From a bacterium (GTDB lineage: Bacteria; Verrucomicrobiota; Verrucomicrobiia; Limisphaerales; J093): a stretch of DNA of 6,604 nucleotides. This document shows positions 1-5,703 of the stretch, in pieces. The position numbers and the translations under genes were made by a program. Below the pieces are notes generated by a model, which was not told the DNA's origin, searched no databases, and was given only the letters and a program-made list of their open reading frames with translations. Position 1 is the first letter of the stretch; each line of letters starts with the position of its first letter. The stretch lies in assembly GCA_021784265.1 (NCBI GenBank), contig JAJXTA010000163.1, forward strand, positions 1 through 6,604. The letters are read 5' to 3'.

Positions 1-807
1 GAACGCGCCGCCCCCATGCCGGCCCATGCCGCCGTAACTGTCCACGATGATTTTGCGCCCGGTCAACCCCGTGTCGCCCTGCGGTCCACCGGCGACAAAG
101 CGGCCGGTGGGATTCACCAGGTACTGCGTGGCCCGGGTGAGCATCTCCGCCGGAATCACCTTCTTGATCACCTCCCGGATGATGAAGTCCTTCAGGACGC
201 TGTGGCGCACGCTGGCCGCGTGTTGGGTCGAGACCACCACACTGGTCACCGCTTTCGGTTGGCCGTCCTCGTACTGGACCGACACCTGGCTCTTGGCATC
301 CGGGCGCAACCAGGGAACCTTGCCCTGTTTGCGGATCCGCGTCAGCTCCCGGCCCAGGCGGTGGGCAAACATGATCGGCGCGGGCATCAGCTCCGGGGTC
401 TCGTCGCAGGCGAACCCGAACATCAGCCCTTGGTCGCCCGCCCCTTGCTCGGCGGTGGCCTTGCCTTCGGCGGCCCGAGCATCGACCCCTTGGGCGATAT
501 CCTGGCTCTGGCGGGTGATCAAGTTCATGATGAACACCCGGTCGGCGTGAAACACGTCGTCGTCGTTCACATAACCAATCTCCCGAATGGCCTGGCGGGC
601 CACGGCGTTGTAATCCAGCTTGGCTTGGGTGGTGATCTCGCCCCCCACCACCACGACGTTGCTCTTGGCGTAGCACTCGCAGGCCACCCGGCTCCGCCGG
701 TCCTCGGCCAGGCAGGCGTCCAGCACCGCGTCTGAAATGGTGTCACAGACCTTGTCCGGATGGCCTTCGCCCACGGACTCCGACGAAAAGATGTAGTTCT
801 TGCTCAT
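1..807 (-). CDS. metK: S-adenosylmethionine synthetase (MetK), 3' end cut by window edge
   Basis: This gene encodes methionine adenosyltransferase, the cytoplasmic enzyme that makes S-adenosylmethionine from ATP and methionine. Only the first 269 codons are present; the family is usually about 380-400 residues, so the C-terminal third lies beyond base 1. Family motifs are plain: [11 protein letters not shown] at residues 9-19 (GHPDK is the N-terminal ATP/methionine signature), GAGDQG at 122-127 followed by LMFGFA, NPTGRF at 232-237, and the glycine-rich [11 protein letters not shown] at 259-269 that normally carries phosphate and metal contacts. The ATG at 805-807 was chosen because the product then begins [15 protein letters not shown], a normal MetK N-terminus. 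No Shine-Dalgarno sequence precedes it. It is divergent from the ArsR/methyltransferase gene across a 243-bp gap, which suggests control by that regulator; that link is inferred. The identification itself is very secure. Confidence 0.97.
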   Translation of the reverse strand, partial: MSKNYIFSSESVGEGHPDKVCDTISDAVLDACLAEDRRSRVACECYAKSNVVVVGGEITTQAKLDYNAVARQAIREIGYVNDDDVFHADRVFIMNLITRQSQDIAQGVDARAAEGKATAEQGAGDQGLMFGFACDETPELMPAPIMFAHRLGRELTRIRKQGKVPWLRPDAKSQVSVQYEDGQPKAVTSVVVSTQHAASVRHSVLKDFIIREVIKKVIPAEMLTRATQYLVNPTGRFVAGGPQGDTGLTGRKIIVDSYGGMGRHGGGAF

Positions 808-836
808 GAATCAGGTTGCCAACGACGGTCAGTTGC

Positions 837-874
837 ACGTCACATATTGACGTATCAAGATGGGAAGATATATC
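837..874. promoter_or_regulatory. candidate operator: clustered inverted repeats between metK and the ArsR-type regulator
   Basis: Three symmetric elements are packed into 38 bp. ACGTCA-N5-TGACGT spans 837-853, TTGA-N4-TCAA spans 847-858, and the palindrome GATATATC lies at 867-874. Two direct copies of AAGAT (857-861 and 865-869) lie between. ArsR-family dimers typically bind short inverted repeats that overlap promoters, and this cluster overlaps the promoter elements of both divergent genes. Which repeat is the true operator cannot be decided from one sequence. The first repeat would also form a 6-bp stem with a 5-nt loop in the metK leader RNA. Confidence 0.45.
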
Positions 875-876
875 AT
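847..876 (+). promoter_or_regulatory. putative sigma70-type promoter for the ArsR/methyltransferase gene
   Basis: TTGACG (847-852) and TATCAT (871-876) each match the sigma70 consensus at 5 of 6 positions and are separated by 18 bp. This AT-rich island stands out inside a very GC-rich gap. A start near 883 implies a leader of about 168 nt before the ATG at 1051, long for a bacterial regulator. The -35 sits inside two inverted repeats, and the spacer holds direct AAGAT repeats, so the site looks built for repression. Confidence 0.55.
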
Positions 877-892
877 TTTGGCGCGCCGTCAA
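865..892 (-). promoter_or_regulatory. putative sigma70-type promoter for metK
   Basis: Read on the minus strand there is a -35 like TTGACG (892 to 887), a 16-bp spacer and a -10 like TATCTT (870 to 865). Transcription would begin near 858 and give a leader of about 50 nt before the metK ATG. The -10 is imperfect (4 of 6), so the call is moderate. It overlaps the oppositely oriented promoter at 847-876, so the two promoters may compete or share one operator. I see no match to a known SAM riboswitch in the short leader. Confidence 0.45.
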
Positions 893-951
893 CCGCGAAG
901 TGCGGGGCGGCGCCGAAACGAACATGCCCCTCGCCACCCCGAACACCCCGA

Positions 952-982
952 CCGGCGGCGCCGCCGGCCCCCGGCTGGGGGC
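952..982 (+). other. tandem GC-rich hairpins in the long leader of the ArsR/methyltransferase gene
   Basis: A perfect 16-bp palindrome lies at 952-967 (CCGGCGGC then GCCGCCGG). It is followed at once by GCCCCC (967-972), loop GGCT, GGGGGC (977-982), a perfect 6-bp stem with a tetraloop. The two share base 967, so in RNA they would be adjacent or mutually exclusive. No run of T follows, so an intrinsic terminator is unlikely. The rest of the gap (about 893-1050) is low-complexity, G/C-rich sequence without a credible gene. It could be a regulatory leader or simply GC drift. Confidence 0.4.
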
Positions 983-1050
983 GGGGGCGCGGGGCGTCCA
1001 CCCGGGCGGCGGTCCACGGGCGGGTGGTGGGTGGCGGGGTTAACACGCGT

Positions 1051-1980
1051 ATGTCGCAATCCTTGAAAGTCCTGCGGGCGCTGGCCGACCCCACGCGGTT
1101 GCGGATCATGGCCTTGCTGGAGAAGAGCGAGCTGTCGGTGCGGGAATTGCAGGAGGCCACCGGCATGGGGCAGTCGCGCATCTCGACCCACCTGGGGCTG
1201 CTGCAGGAAGCCGGGTTGGTCGATTCGCGGCGCGAGGGCAAGCGGACCTTCTACCAGTTGCCGGCGGGCGCGGAGCCACGGGTGCGGGAGCTGCTCACGA
1301 TTGGGGGGCGCGGGGCGCGGGAGCTGCCGGAGTACGAACCGGACCAACTGAACCTGAAGCGGATTCTGGAGCGGCGCCAGGATCAGGCGCAGGTGTATTT
1401 CAACCAGGTGGCCGGGCGGTTCGACCGGAGTTATGGGCCGGGGCGGTCGTGGCAGGCCTTTGGGCAGTTGCTCTTGCGGATTCTGCCGCCGGTGGTGGTG
1501 GCGGACTTGGGGTCGGGCGAGGGGCTGCTGAGCGAGCTGCTGGCCCGCCGGTGCCAGCGGGTGATTGCCGTCGATAACTCGGAGAAGATGGTGGCGTTTG
1601 GCGCCAACAAGGCCAAACGCAACGGCCTGAAGAACCTCGAGTTTCGGCTGGGGGACTTGCAGGAGCCGCCCATCGCCTCGGCCAGCGTGGACCTGGTCAT
1701 CCTCAGCCAAGCCTTGCATCACGCCCCGGAACCGGCCCGGGCGGTGGCTGGCGCTTACCGGATTCTGCGCCCCGGCGGGCAGGTGATGATCCTGGATTTG
1801 TTGCGCCACCATTTCGTCCAGGCGCGGGAGCTGTATGGGGACCACTGGCTGGGCTTCGCCGAGAGCGACCTGCAACGCTGGCTGGAGGCCGCCGGCTTCA
1901 AACAGCTCGAGATCGCCGTGGTGGCGCGGGAGGAGCAGCCGCCGCACTTTCAAACGGTCTTGGCCGGCGGCCGCAAGTAA
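1051..1980 (+). CDS. ArsR-type HTH regulator fused to SAM-dependent methyltransferase domain
   Basis: The 309-residue product has two parts. Residues 1-75 form an ArsR-family winged helix: LKVLRALADPTRLRIMALL, then the recognition region around GQSRISTHLGLLQEAGLV, then a wing with REGKRTFYQL. The ArsR metal site (ELCVCDL) is replaced by SELSVREL and the only cysteine is C168, so it is not a classical metal sensor. Residues about 145-300 form a class I methyltransferase fold: motif I DLGSGEG (152-158), acidic D175 in VIAVDNSEKM, GD at 201-202, LSQALHH (218-224) and ILRPGG (238-243). SAM/SAH-binding residues look intact. The ATG at 1051 was chosen because the HTH begins right after it; the open frame upstream to 760 runs through the promoter region and has no domain. 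No strong ribosome site is visible. Divergent metK suggests a role in sensing SAM or SAH, comparable in concept to the ArsR-family regulator SahR of Proteobacteria. Whether the domain methylates anything is unknown. Confidence 0.92.
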   Translation: MSQSLKVLRALADPTRLRIMALLEKSELSVRELQEATGMGQSRISTHLGLLQEAGLVDSRREGKRTFYQLPAGAEPRVRELLTIGGRGARELPEYEPDQLNLKRILERRQDQAQVYFNQVAGRFDRSYGPGRSWQAFGQLLLRILPPVVVADLGSGEGLLSELLARRCQRVIAVDNSEKMVAFGANKAKRNGLKNLEFRLGDLQEPPIASASVDLVILSQALHHAPEPARAVAGAYRILRPGGQVMILDLLRHHFVQARELYGDHWLGFAESDLQRWLEAAGFKQLEIAVVAREEQPPHFQTVLAGGRK

Positions 1981-1991
1981 CCGCGCGCCCC

Positions 1992-2012
1992 GGCGAGCCG
2001 CCCCGCCTCGCC
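1992..2012. terminator. hairpin between convergent genes, possible bidirectional terminator
   Basis: GGCGAG (1992-1997) and CTCGCC (2007-2012) form a perfect 6-bp stem with a 9-nt loop in the 36-bp gap between two facing stop codons. No T-tract flanks it on either strand, so intrinsic termination is only plausible, not shown. Confidence 0.3.
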
Positions 2013-2016
2013 CGCG

Positions 2017-2706
2017 TCAGGGGGCGGCTCCGTGGACCGCCGCGCCGGAGGTGGGGAAGCCCACGGACTGGGCGATCACGATGGTCTGTTCCGGGCGCAA
2101 CCGCATCGCCTGAGCCAGGGGCGCCCGATTCAGCTCGTGCACCACCGTCGCCAGGCCGCGGGCGGCGCAGAAGAGGTAGATATTCTGGCTGATGAATCCC
2201 GTGTCGATGGCATTGTAGAACGCCCGTTCGGCGGGTTTGGCCTTGGGCATGCGGGTGGCGTCGGCCACGTAGATCAAGGCCACCGGCGCCTGGGTCACGA
2301 ACTCCTGCCCACCGGTTTGGGCCCGCAGGTCGCCCACCCGCAGGGGCCGGAGGCGCTGGGGTTTGGGTTCGAACAGGTACAGTCCTTGGGGCGTGGCGAC
2401 GTAAAGGTCGATCTCCTGTGAGTTCATCGCGGAGGGCGCCGTGCGATGGGGGGACTCGGGTCGGTTGACGCCGAAGCCGGCCCACAACAGGTCGGACAGG
2501 GTTTGGGCCGGGAGCGGCTCGGGACTGAATTCGCGGCTGGTGCGACGCAGCCGCAGGCAGTCCAGGAGCGGGGTGCCTCCGGCCATGTGGGGGGTCGGCA
2601 AAAAGATCGGGGGCGGCAACGCCGGCGGGTCTTGGGCGGTCGCGGCGCCGCTGAACCAGCCAAAGACCAGTAATAAGGCCACAGACCGAAGAGAGCCAGG
2701 ATTCAT
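2017..2706 (-). CDS. exported nitroreductase-family (SagB/ThcOx-like) flavoprotein
   Basis: The 229-residue product begins with a Sec-type signal peptide: a short n-region with R7, a hydrophobic core VALLLVFGWF, and a likely cleavage after ATA (residue 24), so the mature protein should be outside the cytoplasm. The remainder resembles the nitroreductase superfamily. LRLRRTSREFSPEPL (51-65) matches the N-terminal FMN-phosphate-binding region, LSDLLWAGFGVNR (70-82) the following helix, SAMNSQEIDLYVA (92-104) the flavin-contacting segment with N95, and AIDTGFISQNIYLFCAARGLATVV (166-189) the characteristic D..G...QN..L.....GL helix. The family uses FMN for NAD(P)H-dependent reduction or for oxidation such as azoline oxidation by SagB; the substrate here cannot be inferred. 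No peptide precursor or cyclodehydratase gene is nearby, so a peptide-modifying role is not supported. The ATG at 2704-2706 is favoured because it supplies the positively charged n-region; it lies only 8 bases past a promoter-like -10. Confidence 0.85.
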   Translation of the reverse strand: MNPGSLRSVALLLVFGWFSGAATAQDPPALPPPIFLPTPHMAGGTPLLDCLRLRRTSREFSPEPLPAQTLSDLLWAGFGVNRPESPHRTAPSAMNSQEIDLYVATPQGLYLFEPKPQRLRPLRVGDLRAQTGGQEFVTQAPVALIYVADATRMPKAKPAERAFYNAIDTGFISQNIYLFCAARGLATVVHELNRAPLAQAMRLRPEQTIVIAQSVGFPTSGAAVHGAAP

Positions 2707-2714
2707 GAGGACCC

Positions 2715-2743
2715 ACTATGCCCGAACGGCGGGAGGCTGGCAA
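2715..2743 (-). promoter_or_regulatory. promoter of the nitroreductase-family gene, implying a near-leaderless mRNA
   Basis: On the minus strand a -35 like TTGCCA (2743 to 2738; 5 of 6) is followed by a 17-bp spacer and a -10 like CATAGT (2720 to 2715; 4 of 6). Only 8 bases separate the -10 from the ATG at 2706. With a normal start about 7 bases past the -10, the transcript would have a leader of 0-3 nt. Confidence 0.5.
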
Positions 2744-2857
2744 TGGTGGCGGGGTTTGCGGGGGTGGCGCCATCGGGTCCGCTCCGCCTGCGGCGGCCCG
2801 CCGACGGTGGAACGGCGCTACGTGGGGCCTGGTGGCGGCGGGACCTTGGCGCCGCGC

Positions 2858-2868
2858 GCCCACCGGGC
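2858..2868 (-). terminator. small hairpin just after the isomerase stop codon
   Basis: GCCC (2858-2861), ACC, GGGC (2865-2868) forms a short stem 4 bases beyond the isomerase stop on the minus strand. It is small and has no T-tract; weak evidence for termination. The rest of the gap to 2744 shows nothing else I can support. Confidence 0.2.
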
Positions 2869-2872
2869 TGCT

Positions 2873-3835
2873 TCAGGATTCGGGCGGCAAGTAACGTTCG
2901 AGGGTGGCGCGGGCCAAGCGCAGGCCGGTGGCCTCGAGGTGACAGCCGGCCAGAGGATCGGCCGAGGCCCCGTGGGGCGCGGCGGGGTCGGGGGCGGGAT
3001 GGTCCCGATAGACCGGGTCGTGCCAGCCCTCGATGGTCAGATCCGAGTCATAACCGATCCGCAACAGCGTATGGATGATCTGCCCCCAATCCGCCTGGCC
3101 CAGGCCGGGGAAACGGTGCTCGGTGACCCCGGGATGGCAGGGGCCGTAGGTGGCCAGCAAGGCATGATCGACGTAGGCGTCCTTGGCGTGGACATGGAAG
3201 ATGCGGGAGGCGAACTTCCGGAGGTTGGGCACCGGGTCGATGAACTGGCAGAGGAGGTGGCTGGGGTCCCATTCGAGGCCGAGATTCTCGCAACGCGTGG
3301 CGTTAAAGAAACGCTCCCACATCGCGGGGCGATCCAACATGTTGAAGCCCATCACCGGCAGGTGCCAGGGACCTTGCGGACAGTGCTCGAAGGCCAGGCG
3401 CACCCCGTGGTCGGCGGCCAACCGGGCCAAGGGTTCCCAAAAGGCCACCAACTGGGGCAGATGCTGCTCGAACGGGGTATAGACCGGGTTGCCACCGCGT
3501 TCGTTGATGCGGGTCTGGATGAGCGCCCCAGCGAACCCGGCCACGGTGCGTACGCCGAGGTGGGCGGCGACCTCGATGGCTCGCTGGAAGGCGGCCCGGG
3601 CAAAGGCGGTCTGCGCTGGGTCGAGGGGGTTGGCGTAGAGGGCCACGATCGCCGTCAGGCGCAGTCCCCGGGCGGCAGCCTCCGCCGCCACCCGCTCGGC
3701 GGCGGGTTTCCACTCCGCGTTGGAGGGGCCCGCCGGGCTTTCGGCAAAGCGCACCCACTCGAAGGCGCGAAAGCCCAGCTCCGCCGCCCGCTCCAGGTCG
3801 GCGAGGCTGCTGGTGGTCATGAGGCCGAGGCGCAT
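2873..3835 (-). CDS. sugar phosphate isomerase/epimerase-like TIM-barrel protein (AP endonuclease family 2 fold)
   Basis: The 320-residue product has the layout of xylose-isomerase-like TIM barrels. It starts directly with a beta strand (MRLGLMTTSS) and continues with ELGFRAFEWVRF, LRLTAIVALYANPLD and VRTVAGFAGA. The expected divalent-metal ligands can be seen in order: E150 in RLAFEHCP, D190 with H193 in GLEWDPSH, H216 in FHVHAKD, and E269 in LTIEGWHDP. H214, K218 and D219 agree with the usual HVKD-type motif. Such enzymes interconvert ketoses or epimerise sugars and cyclitols in the cytoplasm; the substrate cannot be assigned. There is no signal peptide. Residues 276-297 (rich in Pro, Ala, Asp and His) form a loop right after the last metal ligand and look lineage-specific. 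The first ATG (3835) was preferred over the one five codons later because it keeps the first strand. Its own promoter lies just upstream. Confidence 0.9.
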   Translation of the reverse strand: MRLGLMTTSSLADLERAAELGFRAFEWVRFAESPAGPSNAEWKPAAERVAAEAAARGLRLTAIVALYANPLDPAQTAFARAAFQRAIEVAAHLGVRTVAGFAGALIQTRINERGGNPVYTPFEQHLPQLVAFWEPLARLAADHGVRLAFEHCPQGPWHLPVMGFNMLDRPAMWERFFNATRCENLGLEWDPSHLLCQFIDPVPNLRKFASRIFHVHAKDAYVDHALLATYGPCHPGVTEHRFPGLGQADWGQIIHTLLRIGYDSDLTIEGWHDPVYRDHPAPDPAAPHGASADPLAGCHLEATGLRLARATLERYLPPES

Positions 3836-3856
3836 CGCTAAGTTCGTTGCGCCGGC

Positions 3857-3886
3857 AGCCTAGCCCGGGTGTGGGGGCCGCTTCAA
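3857..3886 (-). promoter_or_regulatory. putative promoter of the isomerase-like gene
   Basis: On the minus strand a -35 like TTGAAG (3886 to 3881) and a -10 like TAGGCT (3862 to 3857) are separated by 18 bp. A start near 3850 would leave about 15 nt before the ATG at 3835. The -10 keeps the TA...T frame but is otherwise GC-rich, so confidence is moderate. It would let the isomerase be transcribed separately from the pilin cassette upstream. Confidence 0.45.
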
Positions 3887-3950
3887 GCGTGGCGGCGGTC
3901 GGCGGCCTTCCGCCTGGGCGCAGGCATTACGAGGGACGATGCACTTCCTA

Positions 3951-3989
3951 CCCCCCCGGGGGGGTGGGGTGCGCGGCCAGGGGCCGCGC
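3951..3989 (-). terminator. double GC hairpin after the pseudopilin cassette, putative terminator
   Basis: Five bases beyond the stop codon of the PilX-like gene lies a perfect 8-bp stem, GCGCGGCC (3971-3978) and GGCCGCGC (3982-3989), with a 3-nt loop. Next, at 3951-3964, comes a palindrome of seven C followed by seven G. There is no T-rich tail. Its position at the end of the operon supports a role in 3'-end formation or mRNA protection, possibly with Rho. Bases 3836-3950 otherwise hold only the isomerase promoter. Confidence 0.45.
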
Positions 3990-3993
3990 CGGG

Positions 3994-5703
3994 TCACTGC
4001 GCGGCCACGACGTTCCAATGCAGGCGGATCATGGTGCTCAGGCTGGGGGTCGAGGGGGGCAGTTTGCTCGGATCGAGGAAGTTTTGGTCGAAGCTCCAGT
4101 TGCGGGCGGGCGGATTATAGACGCCGCTCATGCCCCAGCGGTTGGTGGCATAACGGCTGGGGAACATGCAGACGATCGAGCCGTTATACGTGAAGGGGTT
4201 CGAGCCGCCCCAGTTCTCCAGGAAACGGGGGAAGTTCTCGACCCCGCCGCTGTAGCTGTTGAAGACGCTGGTGGGGACGTTCCCCGAGACGATGGCGGCG
4301 TTGACCGTGGTGGGTTTGGCGTTGCGGCTGCTGAGGCCCAGGCTGCTGTTCGCGTCCTTCCAATTACTGGACAGGATGGTGATGGCGTCGGACATCAGGG
4401 CTGCCGGGTAGGTGGCGCTGGTGTTGGTGGTCCCCAAATAGCCGCTGTTGTAACCATTGTAATTGCCCTGCACGTAGAGGGGTTGGGGCGTGACCACCGT
4501 CAGCCCGCGGCTGGGGAGCACGGTGCCGTTTTGCAGCCGGACGGCGCCCAACTGGGTGCCGCCCAGGGTGCGCTTGTCCTGGACGTAGAGCGTGCCCACG
4601 GGGTGCCCTTCCACGACCCGGAGGGTGGCGTTGGTCGCGTTCCAGGCGGTGAAGTTGCCCACGTCCACGGTGATGGCCTCGACGGTCTTGCCCTCGCGGG
4701 CGTCGTGGAAGGTGGCGTTGGTGCTGACAAACTGGTTGACCTCGGCGGCGCTCAGGTCGGTGCCGAACCCGTCGCTGCGCCCCGAGGTCGCGGTAATGGT
4801 CGCGTTACTGACCGTCACGATGAGGTCGGCTTGGTTGTAGAACCGCTGTTTGCCCATCGCCGAGTTGGGGTCCTCGCCGCTGGGCGGGGGGTCCAGCAGG
4901 GCCTGGACGGCCGCGGGGCTGTTGTTGGTGCCGATGGGCAGGTTGAGACTCGCCACCCCGGAGAGGTGGCCGGCTTGATAGGTGACCGCGCCGGCCGGGG
5001 GCCCGCGCGAGTCGCCCGGGGCGCGCGAGAAAGTGATGTCGCCGACGGCCCCGACATCGCCGCGAAACGTCAGCGCACTGTCGGGCAGGACGTACATCTG
5101 TTGGTTGGCATGGACCTGCCCCCAGATGTTGAACGGCTGGCCGCAACTGATCTCCATTAGGATGTTGTAGAAGATGGCGAACTGAAACAGGGGGATGGTG
5201 GCGACCTGCACCTGCTGCCGCACCCCGGCGATGACCGACTCCCGCCCTCTGGTGTTGCGGGCGGCCGCCCCCACCTGGAAGGTGGCCGCCATGCCCTTGA
5301 GGTTCTGGTAGGCCCCGCCCAGATTGGTGTAGGTGGTCGTGCCGAGGTTGGTGACGATGAGCTGGTTCGCGTGGCCGGCGCCGTCGCTGAAGGCGTAGCG
5401 GCCCCAGGTCGCCTCTTCGGCGGCGAGGGGGACCGCGGCGTGATACCGCGCCAGATTCGCCCACACGGTGCCGGCGCCGCTGTTGCGAAAGTCGCTTTCC
5501 ATCAGGCCCACAGCCTTCTCGGTGGCGGCTTCCGCGGCGGCGAGGGATTTCTGGTACTCGTTGTTCCGCTCGGTGGTGCGCCGGGTGTCCGAGGTCCAGC
5601 TCATGGCGGCGGCCAGGGTGAGCAAGGCGACGGCGGTCAGGCAGAGGACCAACACCAGGGCGTAGCCGCCCGGACCGGGCGGGGGAAGGCGACGGGTTTT
5701 CAT
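3994..5703 (-). CDS. large PilX-like pseudopilin-type protein
   Basis: The 569-residue product has a positively charged leader (MKTRRLPPPGPGG, 1-13) followed by one hydrophobic helix (about 14-35, YALVLVLCLTAVALLTLAAAM). This matches the PilX/GspK style of type IV pilin N-terminus, in which G13 would precede the prepilin peptidase cut. No glutamate is found at mature position 5, where major pilins have one. A polar helix follows (TTERNNEYQKSLAAAEAATEKAVGLMES, 43-70), typical of PilX-type proteins. The rest is a long, Asn/Thr/Gly-rich, probably beta-rich region with GQVHANQQMYV (195-205) and a C-terminal segment rich in Pro, Trp and aromatic residues (near RNWSFDQNFLDPSKLPPSTP). PilX proteins are usually about 150-200 residues, so most of this protein is an added or divergent module. 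Its ATG overlaps the stop of the upstream prepilin gene (ATGA), implying translational coupling. It likely sits in the inner membrane and is built into a fibre; function is inferred from the N-terminus and context. Confidence 0.78.
   Translation of the reverse strand: MKTRRLPPPGPGGYALVLVLCLTAVALLTLAAAMSWTSDTRRTTERNNEYQKSLAAAEAATEKAVGLMESDFRNSGAGTVWANLARYHAAVPLAAEEATWGRYAFSDGAGHANQLIVTNLGTTTYTNLGGAYQNLKGMAATFQVGAAARNTRGRESVIAGVRQQVQVATIPLFQFAIFYNILMEISCGQPFNIWGQVHANQQMYVLPDSALTFRGDVGAVGDITFSRAPGDSRGPPAGAVTYQAGHLSGVASLNLPIGTNNSPAAVQALLDPPPSGEDPNSAMGKQRFYNQADLIVTVSNATITATSGRSDGFGTDLSAAEVNQFVSTNATFHDAREGKTVEAITVDVGNFTAWNATNATLRVVEGHPVGTLYVQDKRTLGGTQLGAVRLQNGTVLPSRGLTVVTPQPLYVQGNYNGYNSGYLGTTNTSATYPAALMSDAITILSSNWKDANSSLGLSSRNAKPTTVNAAIVSGNVPTSVFNSYSGGVENFPRFLENWGGSNPFTYNGSIVCMFPSRYATNRWGMSGVYNPPARNWSFDQNFLDPSKLPPSTPSLSTMIRLHWNVVAAQ

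Noticed and set aside
16..735. Plus-strand open frame of 239 codons over metK
   Set aside because: The opposite strand encodes an unmistakable MetK; this frame is its shadow.
808..858. SAM-type riboswitch in the metK leader
   Set aside because: The predicted leader is only about 50 nt. Apart from a 6-bp stem with a 5-nt loop it shows none of the conserved cores of SAM-I, SAM-II or SAM/SAH classes that I could match by eye.
952..982. Rho-independent terminator before the regulator gene
   Set aside because: The stems are strong, but no T-tract follows on either strand.
760..1050. 97-codon N-terminal extension of the ArsR/methyltransferase frame
   Set aside because: It passes through the promoter-like region and low-complexity GC leader, has no domain character, and overlaps metK. 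The HTH begins right after the ATG at 1051.
2017..2706. SagB-like role in a thiazole/oxazole peptide (RiPP) cluster
   Set aside because: No precursor peptide, cyclodehydratase or peptidase is nearby, and the protein has a Sec signal, unlike cytosolic RiPP dehydrogenases.
1898..2863. Minus-strand open frame of 321 codons overlapping the nitroreductase gene
   Set aside because: Arg/Pro/Ala-rich out-of-frame translation that also covers the end of the methyltransferase gene; no signal peptide or fold.
2441..3841. Plus-strand open frame of 466 codons
   Set aside because: It runs antisense to the isomerase and part of the nitroreductase gene, is rich in Gly/Arg/Ala with no domain, and results from GC-rich third positions on the other strand.
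3847..5160. Plus-strand open frame of 437 codons
   Set aside because: Antisense to the PilX-like gene; low-complexity Gly/Val/Ala/His composition and no recognisable motif. The minus-strand protein has a clear pilin N-terminus instead.
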